Below, one piece after another: positions 40,293 through 48,619 of a stretch of DNA of 64,000 nt. Location: positions 1 through 64,000 of the forward strand of contig JADJRC010000022.1 of assembly GCA_016712415.1 (NCBI GenBank), read 5' to 3'. Source of the DNA: Lewinellaceae bacterium. GTDB taxonomy: Bacteria; Bacteroidota; Bacteroidia; Chitinophagales; Saprospiraceae. Position 1 is the first letter of the stretch. Every line of letters begins with the position of its first letter. The notes under the pieces are model-generated. The model had not been told where the DNA came from. It made no database searches and worked only from the letters and a program-made list of their open reading frames with translations. The position numbers and the translations under genes were made by a program.

Positions 40293-40898
40293 TCAGTATT
40301 TCAACTCCAGCACTTCCGTCTGCCCAACCCCCTTCGTAATGGCGATGTAAAACATGCCGAACTCATCCTCCGGAATATCTTTGATGCCGGGACTGCCTTT
40401 CAGGTAATTGAGCAGTTGCGGGATGGTGTTGGAATGTCCCACCATGAAGTATTTTTTGCCGCCGCCTGCGCCGAGTTTGTCTTCCAGCCAGCCGTCCTGG
40501 ATATTGGGCGGATATGCCTCGGCGGAGGGCGGGTGCTCCATTTGTCTGCGGGCAGTTTCGGAGGTCTGGATCGTGCGTTTGAAATTGGTCATGCAGGCCA
40601 TGTCGATCGGCGTCCTGGCCAGCACCTTGCCCAGCCGCTCGGCACGGGCAATGCCCTCTGGCGAGAGATCGGGGTTGTTGCCTTTGTCTTTCAGTTTTTC
40701 CGTGTGGCGAACGCAGTAGAAAATGATGTACGTCGAATCGCCGTAATGGGGTATGGCCATGGTCGTGCTGTCGGAAAACAGGACCTGGCCATCGGGTTGT
40801 ATGGCAACAATGACCGGCGCAGCATCTTCTTTATGGGCCGGTGATTGGCAGGCCTGCCACAGGGGCAACAGGAAAAGCAGATAATAAAGTCGTTGCAT
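40293..40898 (-). CDS. Histidine phosphatase family lipoprotein
   Basis: The 201-residue product starts with a lipoprotein signal peptide (MQRLYYLLFLLPLWQAC; lipid-anchored Cys at residue 17). It belongs to the phosphoglycerate-mutase-like histidine phosphatase superfamily. The catalytic RH is at 64-65 (VRHTEK), and the second histidine lies in MVGHSNT (about residue 154). The middle contains the usual LSPEGIARAERLGKVL. The anchored location means it acts in the periplasm or at the outer surface, on an unknown phosphate ester. It precedes the M16 peptidase gene on the same strand. Confidence 0.85.
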   Translation of the reverse strand: MQRLYYLLFLLPLWQACQSPAHKEDAAPVIVAIQPDGQVLFSDSTTMAIPHYGDSTYIIFYCVRHTEKLKDKGNNPDLSPEGIARAERLGKVLARTPIDMACMTNFKRTIQTSETARRQMEHPPSAEAYPPNIQDGWLEDKLGAGGGKKYFMVGHSNTIPQLLNYLKGSPGIKDIPEDEFGMFYIAITKGVGQTEVLELKY

Positions 40899-41052
40899 GG
40901 CGTGTATTTACTTGAGTAAAATCTTGGTGCAAGCGCTTAGGTTTGTGCGTGCACCCGGTGGCTATTTTCCGTCCGGGTGCAAAAATGAGGGATTTTTCCG
41001 GTAGTTTTCGACCTTTTGGTCTTCCGGATATCAGAAAGACAAATCAGGACCC

Positions 41053-43773
41053 ATGAGAAAACGCCTGTATATTTTTAATAAAAAAGGCCTGGCGGCCACT
41101 TTGGCAGCGGCATTTTTTTTCGCGTTGCCCTCCGTGTACGGGCAGGATATGGCGAATAAACTGTCGCCCGGGCTTGCCCTGGTCGCCCGAAGTGATGCGA
41201 CGGAGCGGTTTATGCTGGTTGTAAACGACCCCGATGCTTTCTGCAAAAAGGTGATCCGCGAACACTGGCCTTTGTCCATACTGCGCCGCTACGATCCGGG
41301 TGGCATCGTTGTGCTGGAGACTACCCGGGATGTGCTCACCGAACGCCTGCTTCCGATGGACGAAGTACAGTATGTCGACCGTGGCCGGGCATCGGTCAGG
41401 GAAGAACTGCCTGTGCCCGGCCACAATCTTTTTACAAACAGTATTCAAGCCCTCCATGCCGTTTACCCCGACTGGAATGGCGCAAGCCGAACGATATCGG
41501 TCATGGAAAAACGGTTTGACTCCACCGATGTGGACCTGCGCGGCAGGGTGGCGCCCCTGCACAGGGCTGCGCAGGAAACCACCATTCACGCATCTGTCAT
41601 GGCCACCCTGATCGCCGGGGCCGGGACTTCCAACCTGGCAGGGCAGGGCGCCGCCTGGGGAGGCCGGCTGGCCTCTTCCGACTTTGTCGCGCTGTTGCCC
41701 GACAACGAATCGGATTACGCCGCGCTGGATGTTTCCGTGCAGAACCATTCCTACGGTGTCGGTATCGAGAATTATTATGGCGCCGACGCCATGGCCTACG
41801 ATCAAAGTGTGCGCAGTCGCCCGGCTTTGCTGCATGTCTTTTCTGCGGGTAATTCAGGGGAAGAAGGCGCTCCGATGGGGGTGTACCGGAACATCCCGGG
41901 TTTCGCCAACCTCACCGGCAGTTTCAAGATGGCCAAAAATGTGTTGCTTGCCGGCGCGGTGGATTCGTTCGGCAGGGTGGTGCCCTACAGCTCGCGTGGT
42001 CCCGCTTACGACGGCAGGATCAAACCCGACCTGGTGGCCTTTGGTCCCGATGGTTCCTCCGGCTCGGCGGCGCTGGTGTCGGGAACGGCAGCGGTGCTGC
42101 AACAGGCATTTGCCGAAAGACATGGCGGCAACCTGCCGCCGGCATCGCAGGTGCGTGCCATTCTGGTCAACAGCGCCGACGATGTGGAAGCGCCCGGCCC
42201 TGATTATACTTCGGGCTTCGGCAACATGAATGCGCTGCGCGCGGCAAAAACAGTGGATGAAAACCGCCTTTTCACCGCCCAGATTGCCTTGTCACAGGAG
42301 CTGTGGCAGGAAATTGTCGTCCCGCCCGGACAAGCCGAATTGAAGATCACGCTGGCCTGGGACGATCCGCCTGCCTCTGCCGGCGCTGCGCGGGCATTAA
42401 CCAACGACCTCGACCTCAGTCTGTTGGGCCCTGACGGCCAGTCGGTATGGCTGCCCTGGGTGCTGAACATCTATCCACTCACCGACTCGCTCCAAAAAGG
42501 CGCCATACGCGGCGTGGATTCGCTGAACAATGTCGAGCAGATCACCCTCGACTTTCCCGAGCCGGGCATATACAAGATTCGCGTGTTTGGAAGGCGCATC
42601 GTCGGCGCCGCACAGCCCTTTTCGATTGCCTTTGAATGGCGTCAGGCGGACTCTTTTCATTGGGTTTTTCCGATGCGCAGCAATACTCCGGTATCGGGCG
42701 AGGCGGCGGTTTTGCATTGGGAAAGTACATGGGGGGCAGGAAACGGCATTTTGGCGTACCGTTTTACGGGCGATACGGCGTGGACGCCCGTTGATTCCGC
42801 AGTATCACTGTCTGCCGGGTACTACCGCTGGACGCCGCCCGATACTTTTGCGCTCACACAAATGCGCATGCAGGTTGCCGGACAGTTTTTTCCCGGCGAT
42901 ACTTTTCTGCTCGCGCCAGTGCTGCGCCTGCGCGTAGGCTTCAACTGTACCGATTCCTTGTTGTTGTTCTGGAATGCGGCGGGGCCGGGGAGTGCCTACC
43001 GGGTATGGGGACTGGGCGACCGCTACCTGGAGCCATTGCTGACGACGGCCGATACCCAGCTTATCCTGGATAAAGCGGCATTTCCTTTTCCGAATTTTGC
43101 GGTAACGCCTGTTGCGGGCGCCGGTTTTTCCGGACTGCGCAGCGGTGCGCCCGATATCGCTGCGCAGGGGGTGGCCTGTTATTTTCGCAATCTGCTGGCC
43201 AACCTGAACGCAGACAATGCCGTGGACGTTTCCTGCCTGCTGGGCAGCACCCATTCGATACGCAGCGTACGCCTGGAAAAACTGTCTGGAGGCGTTTTTT
43301 CCGAATTCGGGCATTGGAACCAGCCTGCGGGACAGTTGTTTTTTTCGGCTGTGGATACCGAACCTTTGTCGGGCATCAACCTGTACCGGGCAGTACTGGA
43401 GGCGGATAATGGCGGCCTGATCTCAAGCGATACGGCGGTATTGTACTTTGCGGGTACGGGGGAGTACCTGGTTTTTCCCAATCCCGTTTCAGGGCGCGGC
43501 ATACTCCATATTATTGCACAGAGTATCGACGAGGACACCCGGTTTGTGCTGTACGATGAATTGGGCAGGCAATTGGCAGAAATACCCATGAACGATACCC
43601 TGCTGGCGGTGCCTTTGTCCGGACGCTCTCCCGGCGTGTATCCATACGTGGTCAGGCAAGGAGGGCGGGTTGTTTTTTTCGGGAAAGGTACTTGTCGACA
43701 AATAGCAGCGGGGTGCGGTTGCCTTTTGAGTAGAATTGGACAGGTTTTCTCGTTTCAGACAGGATTTACATGA
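41053..43773 (+). CDS. S8 subtilisin-like protease with T9SS sorting domain (3' frame slip)
   Basis: The signal peptide is at residues 1-31 (ending VYGQ). The subtilase domain spans about residues 130-420. His is at 179 (IHASVMATLIAG), the oxyanion region reads HVFSAGNSG, and Ser is at 336 (GSSGSAALVSGTAAVL). The catalytic Asp position aligns with Glu152 (ISVMEKRFDSTDVDL), an unusual change. A P-domain-like beta sandwich follows (AWDDPPASAG, then LTNDLDLSLLGPDG). The C-terminus is a T9SS domain (YLVFPNPVSG, DELGRQL, SPGVYPYVVRQGG). The open frame runs on to 43773 with a tail that does not fit. Removing one base near 43681-43688 gives FFGKVLVDK and a stop at 43703-43705, a typical T9SS end. 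The corrected protein is therefore about 884 residues. It is secreted, and is probably a surface or extracellular protease if Glu152 is functional. Confidence 0.85.
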   Translation: MRKRLYIFNKKGLAATLAAAFFFALPSVYGQDMANKLSPGLALVARSDATERFMLVVNDPDAFCKKVIREHWPLSILRRYDPGGIVVLETTRDVLTERLLPMDEVQYVDRGRASVREELPVPGHNLFTNSIQALHAVYPDWNGASRTISVMEKRFDSTDVDLRGRVAPLHRAAQETTIHASVMATLIAGAGTSNLAGQGAAWGGRLASSDFVALLPDNESDYAALDVSVQNHSYGVGIENYYGADAMAYDQSVRSRPALLHVFSAGNSGEEGAPMGVYRNIPGFANLTGSFKMAKNVLLAGAVDSFGRVVPYSSRGPAYDGRIKPDLVAFGPDGSSGSAALVSGTAAVLQQAFAERHGGNLPPASQVRAILVNSADDVEAPGPDYTSGFGNMNALRAAKTVDENRLFTAQIALSQELWQEIVVPPGQAELKITLAWDDPPASAGAARALTNDLDLSLLGPDGQSVWLPWVLNIYPLTDSLQKGAIRGVDSLNNVEQITLDFPEPGIYKIRVFGRRIVGAAQPFSIAFEWRQADSFHWVFPMRSNTPVSGEAAVLHWESTWGAGNGILAYRFTGDTAWTPVDSAVSLSAGYYRWTPPDTFALTQMRMQVAGQFFPGDTFLLAPVLRLRVGFNCTDSLLLFWNAAGPGSAYRVWGLGDRYLEPLLTTADTQLILDKAAFPFPNFAVTPVAGAGFSGLRSGAPDIAAQGVACYFRNLLANLNADNAVDVSCLLGSTHSIRSVRLEKLSGGVFSEFGHWNQPAGQLFFSAVDTEPLSGINLYRAVLEADNGGLISSDTAVLYFAGTGEYLVFPNPVSGRGILHIIAQSIDEDTRFVLYDELGRQLAEIPMNDTLLAVPLSGRSPGVYPYVVRQGGRVVFFGKGTCRQIAAGCGCLLSRIGQVFSFQTGFT

Positions 43774-43885
43774 TATACAGGATAGTTAAGAGCACCCTGC
43801 TTTCAAAAGACCTGTAAATCCTGTCTGAAAAAAGGAAAGACCTGTAAGTCCTGTCAGAAAACCTTCTGTCGACCATGTGAATCCT
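43753..43885. repeat. Dispersed inverted repeat of the CAGGATTTACA type
   Basis: TTTCAGACAGGATTTACA (43753-43770) and its exact complement (43813-43830) form an 18-bp inverted repeat. Further partial copies follow: GACCTGTAAGTCCTGTCAG (about 43839-43857) and a diverged one near 43880. Such CAGGAT/ATCCTG elements are common between genes in Bacteroidota. It overlaps the artefactual 3' tail of the subtilase open frame, which supports a true stop at 43705. Confidence 0.8.
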
Positions 43886-43930
43886 GTAACATGGCGGTCT
43901 TACAATACGTGCGCTCCCGCGTGCCCACCA

Positions 43931-43965
43931 ACAAAACAGGCTGCCGGTGAAACTCCGGCAGCCTG
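43931..43965 (-). terminator. Rho-independent terminator of the M57-like protease gene
   Basis: A perfect 11-bp stem (43937-43947 with 43955-43965) is followed on the minus strand by TTTTGTTGG. It begins about 30 bases after the stop codon of the minus-strand protease gene. Confidence 0.85.
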
Positions 43966-43995
43966 CGGCAAATAACACAGAGGTGCGCGAACCAA

Positions 43996-44805
43996 TTAAT
44001 ACAGGTAGTTCAGCGCAGTTTTGTCGTTGTTGTTGAATGGCCGGTTCTGACCTGCGCCGATGCAGGAAAGCATCCAGGAGTTTGGGTCCGGGCCGCTTGG
44101 CGTGCCGGGGATAAGGATGGCGCCTACATTTGCCGCGCCTTCATTGACGGCCTGACCACCACAACTATAGGAGCGGTTCATATAATCCGTATGGCGGAAG
44201 CCGATGCAGTGGCCCATTTCATGCGCCAGGATCGAAGCGACGGTGCTTTGCGGATGGTTTCCAATGGCGTGTGGATTTACCTTGATCGACCCATAGGGAG
44301 CGCCGCCGCTGGTCGGGAAGCCGGCTGAGGCGAGGTAGTTGCCTGTACCTTTGGTTACGTCGATCTGGGCGCTGTTCGAGTTTATCCTGGAGAAAGTGAT
44401 CTGCAGGTTTTCTGCATTAAACCGCGCAATCGCTTCGTCGAGTGCAGCGATATAAGACGTCGGTAGTTTGTTGCCGCCATTACCTGAGTTTATCCATACC
44501 GTGATGTTGCGGGGTAAACCGGTGACGAGGTTGGTCGTGCGGTACTGCTCTTCATCCCCGACACGGAGCAATTGGTATTCCAGTTGCCGGTCAAGGTCTT
44601 CACGGGTAAGGTAAATATCGCCTTCCACGACGTAACCGTCGTCGGCAGCGCGTGCGTTTTGCGGACTAAATCCCAAAGCCAGAATTTTATCCTGAATGTC
44701 CTGGGAAAGTTCCTGGCTGGTGGTTTCGTCGGCGGTTTTGGCGCATGAGTTCAAGCCTGCAAAAAACAGCGCCAGTGAAGCGAGGGTAAGTGCACGTTTT
44801 AGCAT
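43996..44805 (-). CDS. M57-like (HEIGH-type) zinc metalloprotease lipoprotein
   Basis: The 269-residue product has a lipoprotein signal peptide with lipobox LNSC (Cys21). The zinc site is HEMGHCIGFRH (His195, Glu196, His199, His205), of the HExxHxxGxxH type. The domain matches the dual-action HEIGH (M57) peptidases common in Bacteroidota: ITVWINSGNGG at about 101-111, and VASILAHEMGH. The residues between the lipobox and about 90 are a helical pro-region-like stretch. It is monocistronic, with its own terminator. Its natural substrate is unknown; it probably acts on the cell envelope or secreted. Confidence 0.88.
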   Translation of the reverse strand: MLKRALTLASLALFFAGLNSCAKTADETTSQELSQDIQDKILALGFSPQNARAADDGYVVEGDIYLTREDLDRQLEYQLLRVGDEEQYRTTNLVTGLPRNITVWINSGNGGNKLPTSYIAALDEAIARFNAENLQITFSRINSNSAQIDVTKGTGNYLASAGFPTSGGAPYGSIKVNPHAIGNHPQSTVASILAHEMGHCIGFRHTDYMNRSYSCGGQAVNEGAANVGAILIPGTPSGPDPNSWMLSCIGAGQNRPFNNNDKTALNYLY

Positions 44806-44942
44806 AACACAGAAAGTTAGATTTGGATGATGAATTTAGTTTTACAGACGGCCAAATGTATAAATGTTTTGGCCTCTCCAAACGATTAACATCCTTTTTT
44901 TATTTTGCCCTTTCTGTGGGTTGTAAAAGGTTCTTTGCCAAT

Positions 44943-45057
44943 GGTACCGCCGGCTTCAGCCGGCGCCAACGCCAATGGTACCGCCGGCTTCAGCCGGCGC
45001 CAACGTAAGCGCCGGCTGAAGCCGGCGGTACCGTTGGCGGTACCGTTAGAGGTACCG
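44943..45057. repeat. Cluster of GGTACCGCCGGC palindromes next to lysA
   Basis: Two direct copies of GGTACCGCCGGCTTCAGCCG (running on into GCGCC; 44943-44967 and 44977-45001) and one inverted copy (45009-45032) are followed by two partial GGTACCG copies (about 45037-45055) that end at the lysA stop codon. Each full copy contains the palindrome GCCGGCTTCAGCCGGC. It is a REP-like element by structure and may also influence lysA mRNA ends. Confidence 0.85.
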
Positions 45058-46290
45058 CTAAATGTCTATCTGTATCTGGTTTCGGGTGAGGTCTTCCACC
45101 GTTTCCCTGCGCCGGATCAGGTGGGCCTTGCCGTTATGGATAAGCACCTCCGCCGGCCGTGGTCGGGAGTTGTAGTTGGAAGCCATCATCCATCCGTAAG
45201 CGCCGGCGTTGTAGAACCCGATAATGTCGCCCTCCACCGCTTCGGCGATACGGCGGTCGACACCGAAGGTGTCCGTTTCACAGATGTTGCCCACCACGGT
45301 ATAGATTCGGGGTTTGAAGGTCGGCTCCGTTACATTGACGATTTTGTGATAGGAGCCGTAAAACATGGGACGTATCAGGTGGTTGAGTCCGGTATCGAGC
45401 CCGATAAACACCGTGGAAGTGGTTTGTTTGACCAGGGTGCATTTGGCAAACAGGTAGCCCGATTCGCTGACCAGAAATTTTCCCGGCTCGAACATCAGGG
45501 TGAGGCTGCGGCCGTATTCCCGGCAAAAGCTGGTAAAGCGTTCACTGAGTTTTTCACCCAGTTCTTCCACATCCGTTTCGATATCATCGGGTTTGTAGGG
45601 CACTTTAAAGCCGCTGCCCAGGTCGATATATTGCAGGTTGGAGAATTTTCGGGCGGCCTCGAACAAAATATCTGCGCCGCGGATAAAAACGTCGACGTCG
45701 AGAATGTCGGAGCCGGTGTGCATGTGCAGGCCTTCGATCAGCAGTCCCTGGCTTTCCACGACGCGCAGTACATGCGGCAACTGGTGTATGCTGATCCCGA
45801 ACTTGGAGTCGATATGCCCTACGCTGATATTCTCATGGCCGCCGGCCATCAGGTGCGGGTTGATGCGCAGGCAAACGGGGATATGTTTATGATGGAGCCC
45901 CCAGTTTTCGAGCATGGGAATAGCGTCGATGTTGATCTTGACGCCAAGCCGCACGGCCTCGTCATATTCATCCATTCCGGCAAAATTGGGGGTGTAGAGG
46001 ATGTCCTCAGGTTTGTAGCCGGCGAGAATGCCCTGTTGTACTTCCTGGATGGAAACACAGTCCAGTCCGGCGCCCCATTTCCGAAACAGTTTCATTACTG
46101 TCAGGTTGGTCAGGGCCTTGCAGGCATAGTGAATCTTGATATCCGGATATTGAAACGCCTCTGTGATGCGCCGGTACTGGCGTTCCATCACAGAGGAGTC
46201 GTATACGTAAAGCGGGGTTCCGTAAGTTTTGCAAAGTTCCAGCGGGTCGATGCCGCCTGTCAGTTGATATTTGTTGTCGACAAGTTCCAT
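45058..46290 (-). CDS. lysA: Diaminopimelate decarboxylase
   Basis: The enzyme converts meso-diaminopimelate to L-lysine with pyridoxal phosphate, the last step of lysine synthesis, in the cytoplasm. The 410-residue length is normal. The PLP lysine is Lys58 (HYACKALTN). Other family motifs are GLHMHTGSDI, IDLGSGFKVPY, FEPGKFLV and the substrate-contacting GNICETDTFG, followed by GAYGWMMASNYNSRPRP. It follows the CotH-like gene on the same strand with a 41-base gap, so the two may be cotranscribed. The alternative in this fold family, ornithine/arginine decarboxylase, is less likely given the CETDTFG motif and length. Confidence 0.93.
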   Translation of the reverse strand: MELVDNKYQLTGGIDPLELCKTYGTPLYVYDSSVMERQYRRITEAFQYPDIKIHYACKALTNLTVMKLFRKWGAGLDCVSIQEVQQGILAGYKPEDILYTPNFAGMDEYDEAVRLGVKINIDAIPMLENWGLHHKHIPVCLRINPHLMAGGHENISVGHIDSKFGISIHQLPHVLRVVESQGLLIEGLHMHTGSDILDVDVFIRGADILFEAARKFSNLQYIDLGSGFKVPYKPDDIETDVEELGEKLSERFTSFCREYGRSLTLMFEPGKFLVSESGYLFAKCTLVKQTTSTVFIGLDTGLNHLIRPMFYGSYHKIVNVTEPTFKPRIYTVVGNICETDTFGVDRRIAEAVEGDIIGFYNAGAYGWMMASNYNSRPRPAEVLIHNGKAHLIRRRETVEDLTRNQIQIDI

Positions 46291-46331
46291 GGGGCAAAAA
46301 TAGACGTTTATGCCGACGGCGCGATTCTTTG

Positions 46332-47351
46332 TTATCGAAGGTCGCCCTTTGGCCTCAACCGGCTGATCGGCTTGTCCCGCATCAGGGTGAAAAAATCTTC
46401 CACGTATTTGGTCAGACTTTTAGCCGAATTTTTGGGCAGGTAAGCGCCATTGCACAACTGAATCAGGTCGTCGTGGGCGTTGAGCATGGTCTGGTATGCT
46501 TCCTGGAGCGCGCCCTCCGGCAAACCATGCGCCATCAGGTACCGGTCCTGCACCTTTTTTAATCCGCTATCCGAATTGGGCACCGCATAGGGGGCGTTGA
46601 CCAGTCCGGCAAAGTCAAAATCAAAGGGAATAATTTGTACTTTGTCATCGCCGGGTTGTTTCAGCATGTACAGGTTGCGGCCGTCGGCGACACCCCAGTC
46701 CGTATTGCCGATCATGAATTGAAAAAGTGAAGTGATGGCTGCCTGATTTGTTTGCAGACTGTCGGCCGGCAGTTCAAAATAGTTGTTGATATTGCCCTTG
46801 AGTCTGGCTGCAACCTGTTCTTCATGCTCGACCAGCAAGCAGTATACCGGCTCGCGAACCTGCTCCACGTGTTTGTCCCGGAAGGCAATCTTTACCAGCC
46901 GTGCCCGTACGCTCATCGGGCTGAGCCGTTCGAACATCCGGTAGGCGACGTACTCGCGCAGGAGCAGGTCTTCTCCCCGCGGTGAATCGAAGCAGGGCAC
47001 GACCAGTTTTATTTCATTCAGGGTGTCGAGTTGTGCCTTGCGCAGCTCCTTCTTCGGAAATTTTAGTTTGATCGGCGGAATATCGCAGGTCCTGCGCCGG
47101 AATTTTCCGCGTGGCCGGACCTCCAGTTTCATCATGGCGCCGTCGGGAGTGGTAAGGGATGCCGGAAAATACTGGTTCGTATTTTTACTGTTAATCAGTT
47201 CCGTCAGATCCAGTTCGATGGTCATTTGAGCGCCCTCTGTTGCGCCCAGATAATCGAATACCGAGAGTGTTTGCGCTGTTGCAAACAGATTAAGCAGGAA
47301 GAAAATGCAACTGAAAACCAGCGCTTTGTGGTGGATAGTTTTTGTTTTCAT
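46332..47351 (-). CDS. Secreted CotH-kinase-fold-like protein
   Basis: I chose ATG at 47351 because it starts a good signal peptide (MKTKTIHHKALVFSCIFFLL, then LNLFATAQ). The open frame reaches a TTG at 47363. The mature region resembles CotH-type atypical kinases. An N-terminal beta region has VRPRGKFRRRTCDIPPIKLK. The next part is LREYVAYRMFERLSPMSVRA with YCLLVEHEE. The C-terminal part has GNTDWGVADGRNLYML followed by IIPFDFDFAGLVN, where the Asp residues would bind metal and nucleotide. CotH proteins phosphorylate spore-coat or surface proteins in other organisms; the target here is unknown. No T9SS domain is present. The assignment is by motif pattern and is moderately confident. Confidence 0.65.
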   Translation of the reverse strand: MKTKTIHHKALVFSCIFFLLNLFATAQTLSVFDYLGATEGAQMTIELDLTELINSKNTNQYFPASLTTPDGAMMKLEVRPRGKFRRRTCDIPPIKLKFPKKELRKAQLDTLNEIKLVVPCFDSPRGEDLLLREYVAYRMFERLSPMSVRARLVKIAFRDKHVEQVREPVYCLLVEHEEQVAARLKGNINNYFELPADSLQTNQAAITSLFQFMIGNTDWGVADGRNLYMLKQPGDDKVQIIPFDFDFAGLVNAPYAVPNSDSGLKKVQDRYLMAHGLPEGALQEAYQTMLNAHDDLIQLCNGAYLPKNSAKSLTKYVEDFFTLMRDKPISRLRPKGDLR

Positions 47352-47363
47352 AAACATAACCAA

Positions 47364-47775
47364 ATGTTTTATTTGTAGAAAGGCAGGCGGATTAAAGAAA
47401 AAAAATGAACGGCACCCAAAGGGGGGCGCATGTGGGAAAAATGTGAAATGTCACTGATTTGGTTGCCTTGATATAGACAGCTGTGTTGGCCGTGGCGTTG
47501 CAGTCTAACGTGTTAAAATTTTGCGTGCGGCTGCCGCGTCTTTTTTTTAAAAATTATATTGCAAATATACAGTTAAACAAAGGTACTTTGTTATGTAAAG
47601 TATATTGGTTTTTGCTGTGTCTCGACGAACGACCATTCTGTGCCGATGAACTTAATACGTTGCAAAGGTTGCCCCGGCATTTCGCGCAAAAGTTTACGGG
47701 GGTAACATTACCCGCCAAATCCCTCACTACTTGCATCTTTATAAAAAACGATCTTAACTCCTCATCTTTGACCGC
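47364..47775. other. Intergenic region between divergent genes, no clear content
   Basis: About 410 bases separate the divergent CotH-like and ECF sigma factor genes, so both promoters should lie here. I see A-rich and T-rich stretches (around 47395 and 47540) and several ACTTTG/TTTG texts, but no convincing paired promoter, repeat or RNA gene. The open frame 47483-47779 looks accidental. Confidence 0.5.
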
Positions 47776-48306
47776 GTGACCGAAGCACAATTCCTCCAAC
47801 GCCTTGCGGCGCAAGACCCGGCAGCCCAAAAGCAGCTCTACGACCGCTATTCACCGTTGTTGTTCGCCGTGTGCCGGCGTTACCTGCGCTCGCGCGAAGA
47901 CGCGGAAGAGGCGTTGGTGAGTGGTTTGTACAAAGTATTTTCACAAATTGAAAGTTTTTCGGGTGCGGGCAGTTTTGAAGGTTGGATGCGGCGCATCGTC
48001 GTCAATGAAGCGTTGATGATGCTCCGCAAAAGCCAGCCGCTCGTGTTCCCCGGCGACGATGCGAAATTGAACTACGAACAAGCCGACAGTTTCAGCGTAG
48101 AGGCCGAACTTTCGGCCCGCGAAATTCTCGAACTGCTCGACCAGCTCCCGAACGGCTACCGCACTGTTTTCAACCTGTATGTACTCGAAGGATTCAAACA
48201 CCAGGAAATCGCCGATATGCTGGGCATCAGCATTAACACCAGTAAATCCCAGTTAATTCTGGCCAAAGAAAAACTCAGAAACCTGCTTAAAGCCAAAGGT
48301 TATTGA
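47776..48306 (+). CDS. ECF-type RNA polymerase sigma factor
   Basis: The 176-residue product begins at a GTG codon and has the usual ECF layout. Region 2 covers about residues 15-85 (LYDRYSPLLFAVCRRYLRS, then EDAEEAL, then FEGWMRRIVVNEAL). Region 4 covers about 115-172 (LDQLPNGYRTVFNLYVLEGF, then HQEIADMLGISINTSKSQL). There is no region 1 or 3, as expected for an ECF factor. It is followed after 26 bases by a small membrane protein that could be its regulator. The targets are unknown; envelope or surface functions are common for such pairs in this phylum. Confidence 0.92.
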   Translation: MTEAQFLQRLAAQDPAAQKQLYDRYSPLLFAVCRRYLRSREDAEEALVSGLYKVFSQIESFSGAGSFEGWMRRIVVNEALMMLRKSQPLVFPGDDAKLNYEQADSFSVEAELSAREILELLDQLPNGYRTVFNLYVLEGFKHQEIADMLGISINTSKSQLILAKEKLRNLLKAKGY

Positions 48307-48332
48307 ACCGAAGGACGTAAATTGCACACCAC

Positions 48333-48548
48333 ATGCCTGATCTGTTCGATTTTTTTAAAGAAAACGAATCCAAACTACACGAACGCCCGTCCGAGCAGGT
48401 ATGGCAGAAACTCGAGCACCGCCTCGAGCACAGCCGCAGGCCTCGCCGGCGCGGGATACGCTTTTTGCAGATCGGCGCCATAGCGCTGATTATCCTGCTT
48501 CTTTTGCTGGCTGCTGTAATGGTATGGTACTATTCGGCCCGTCATTGA
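48333..48548 (+). CDS. Small single-pass membrane protein, possible anti-sigma partner
   Basis: The 71-residue product has a charged N-terminal part (MPDLFDFFKENESKLHERPS, then EQVWQKLEHRLEH) and one transmembrane helix at about residues 47-67 (IGAIALIILLLLLAAVMVWY), with only four residues after it. The topology suggests a cytoplasmic N-terminus. Its position just downstream of the ECF gene and the N-in topology suggest it may hold the sigma factor at the membrane. This is inference, since no known anti-sigma motif (such as HxxxCxxC) is present. Confidence 0.7.
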   Translation: MPDLFDFFKENESKLHERPSEQVWQKLEHRLEHSRRPRRRGIRFLQIGAIALIILLLLLAAVMVWYYSARH

Positions 48549-48619
48549 GAAACCCTGCTTATTTTGCGCCGGTTTTTAAAAACAGGTAGCGCGCTACCGC
48601 CAAACCATCAACCGTAGCA

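Noticed and set aside
44905..46443. 512-codon plus-strand open frame antisense to lysA
   Set aside because: The minus-strand lysA has all catalytic motifs; the plus-strand text has none and runs through the palindrome cluster.
47483..47779. 98-codon plus-strand frame upstream of the ECF gene
   Set aside because: It has no recognisable features and occupies the promoter region between divergent genes.
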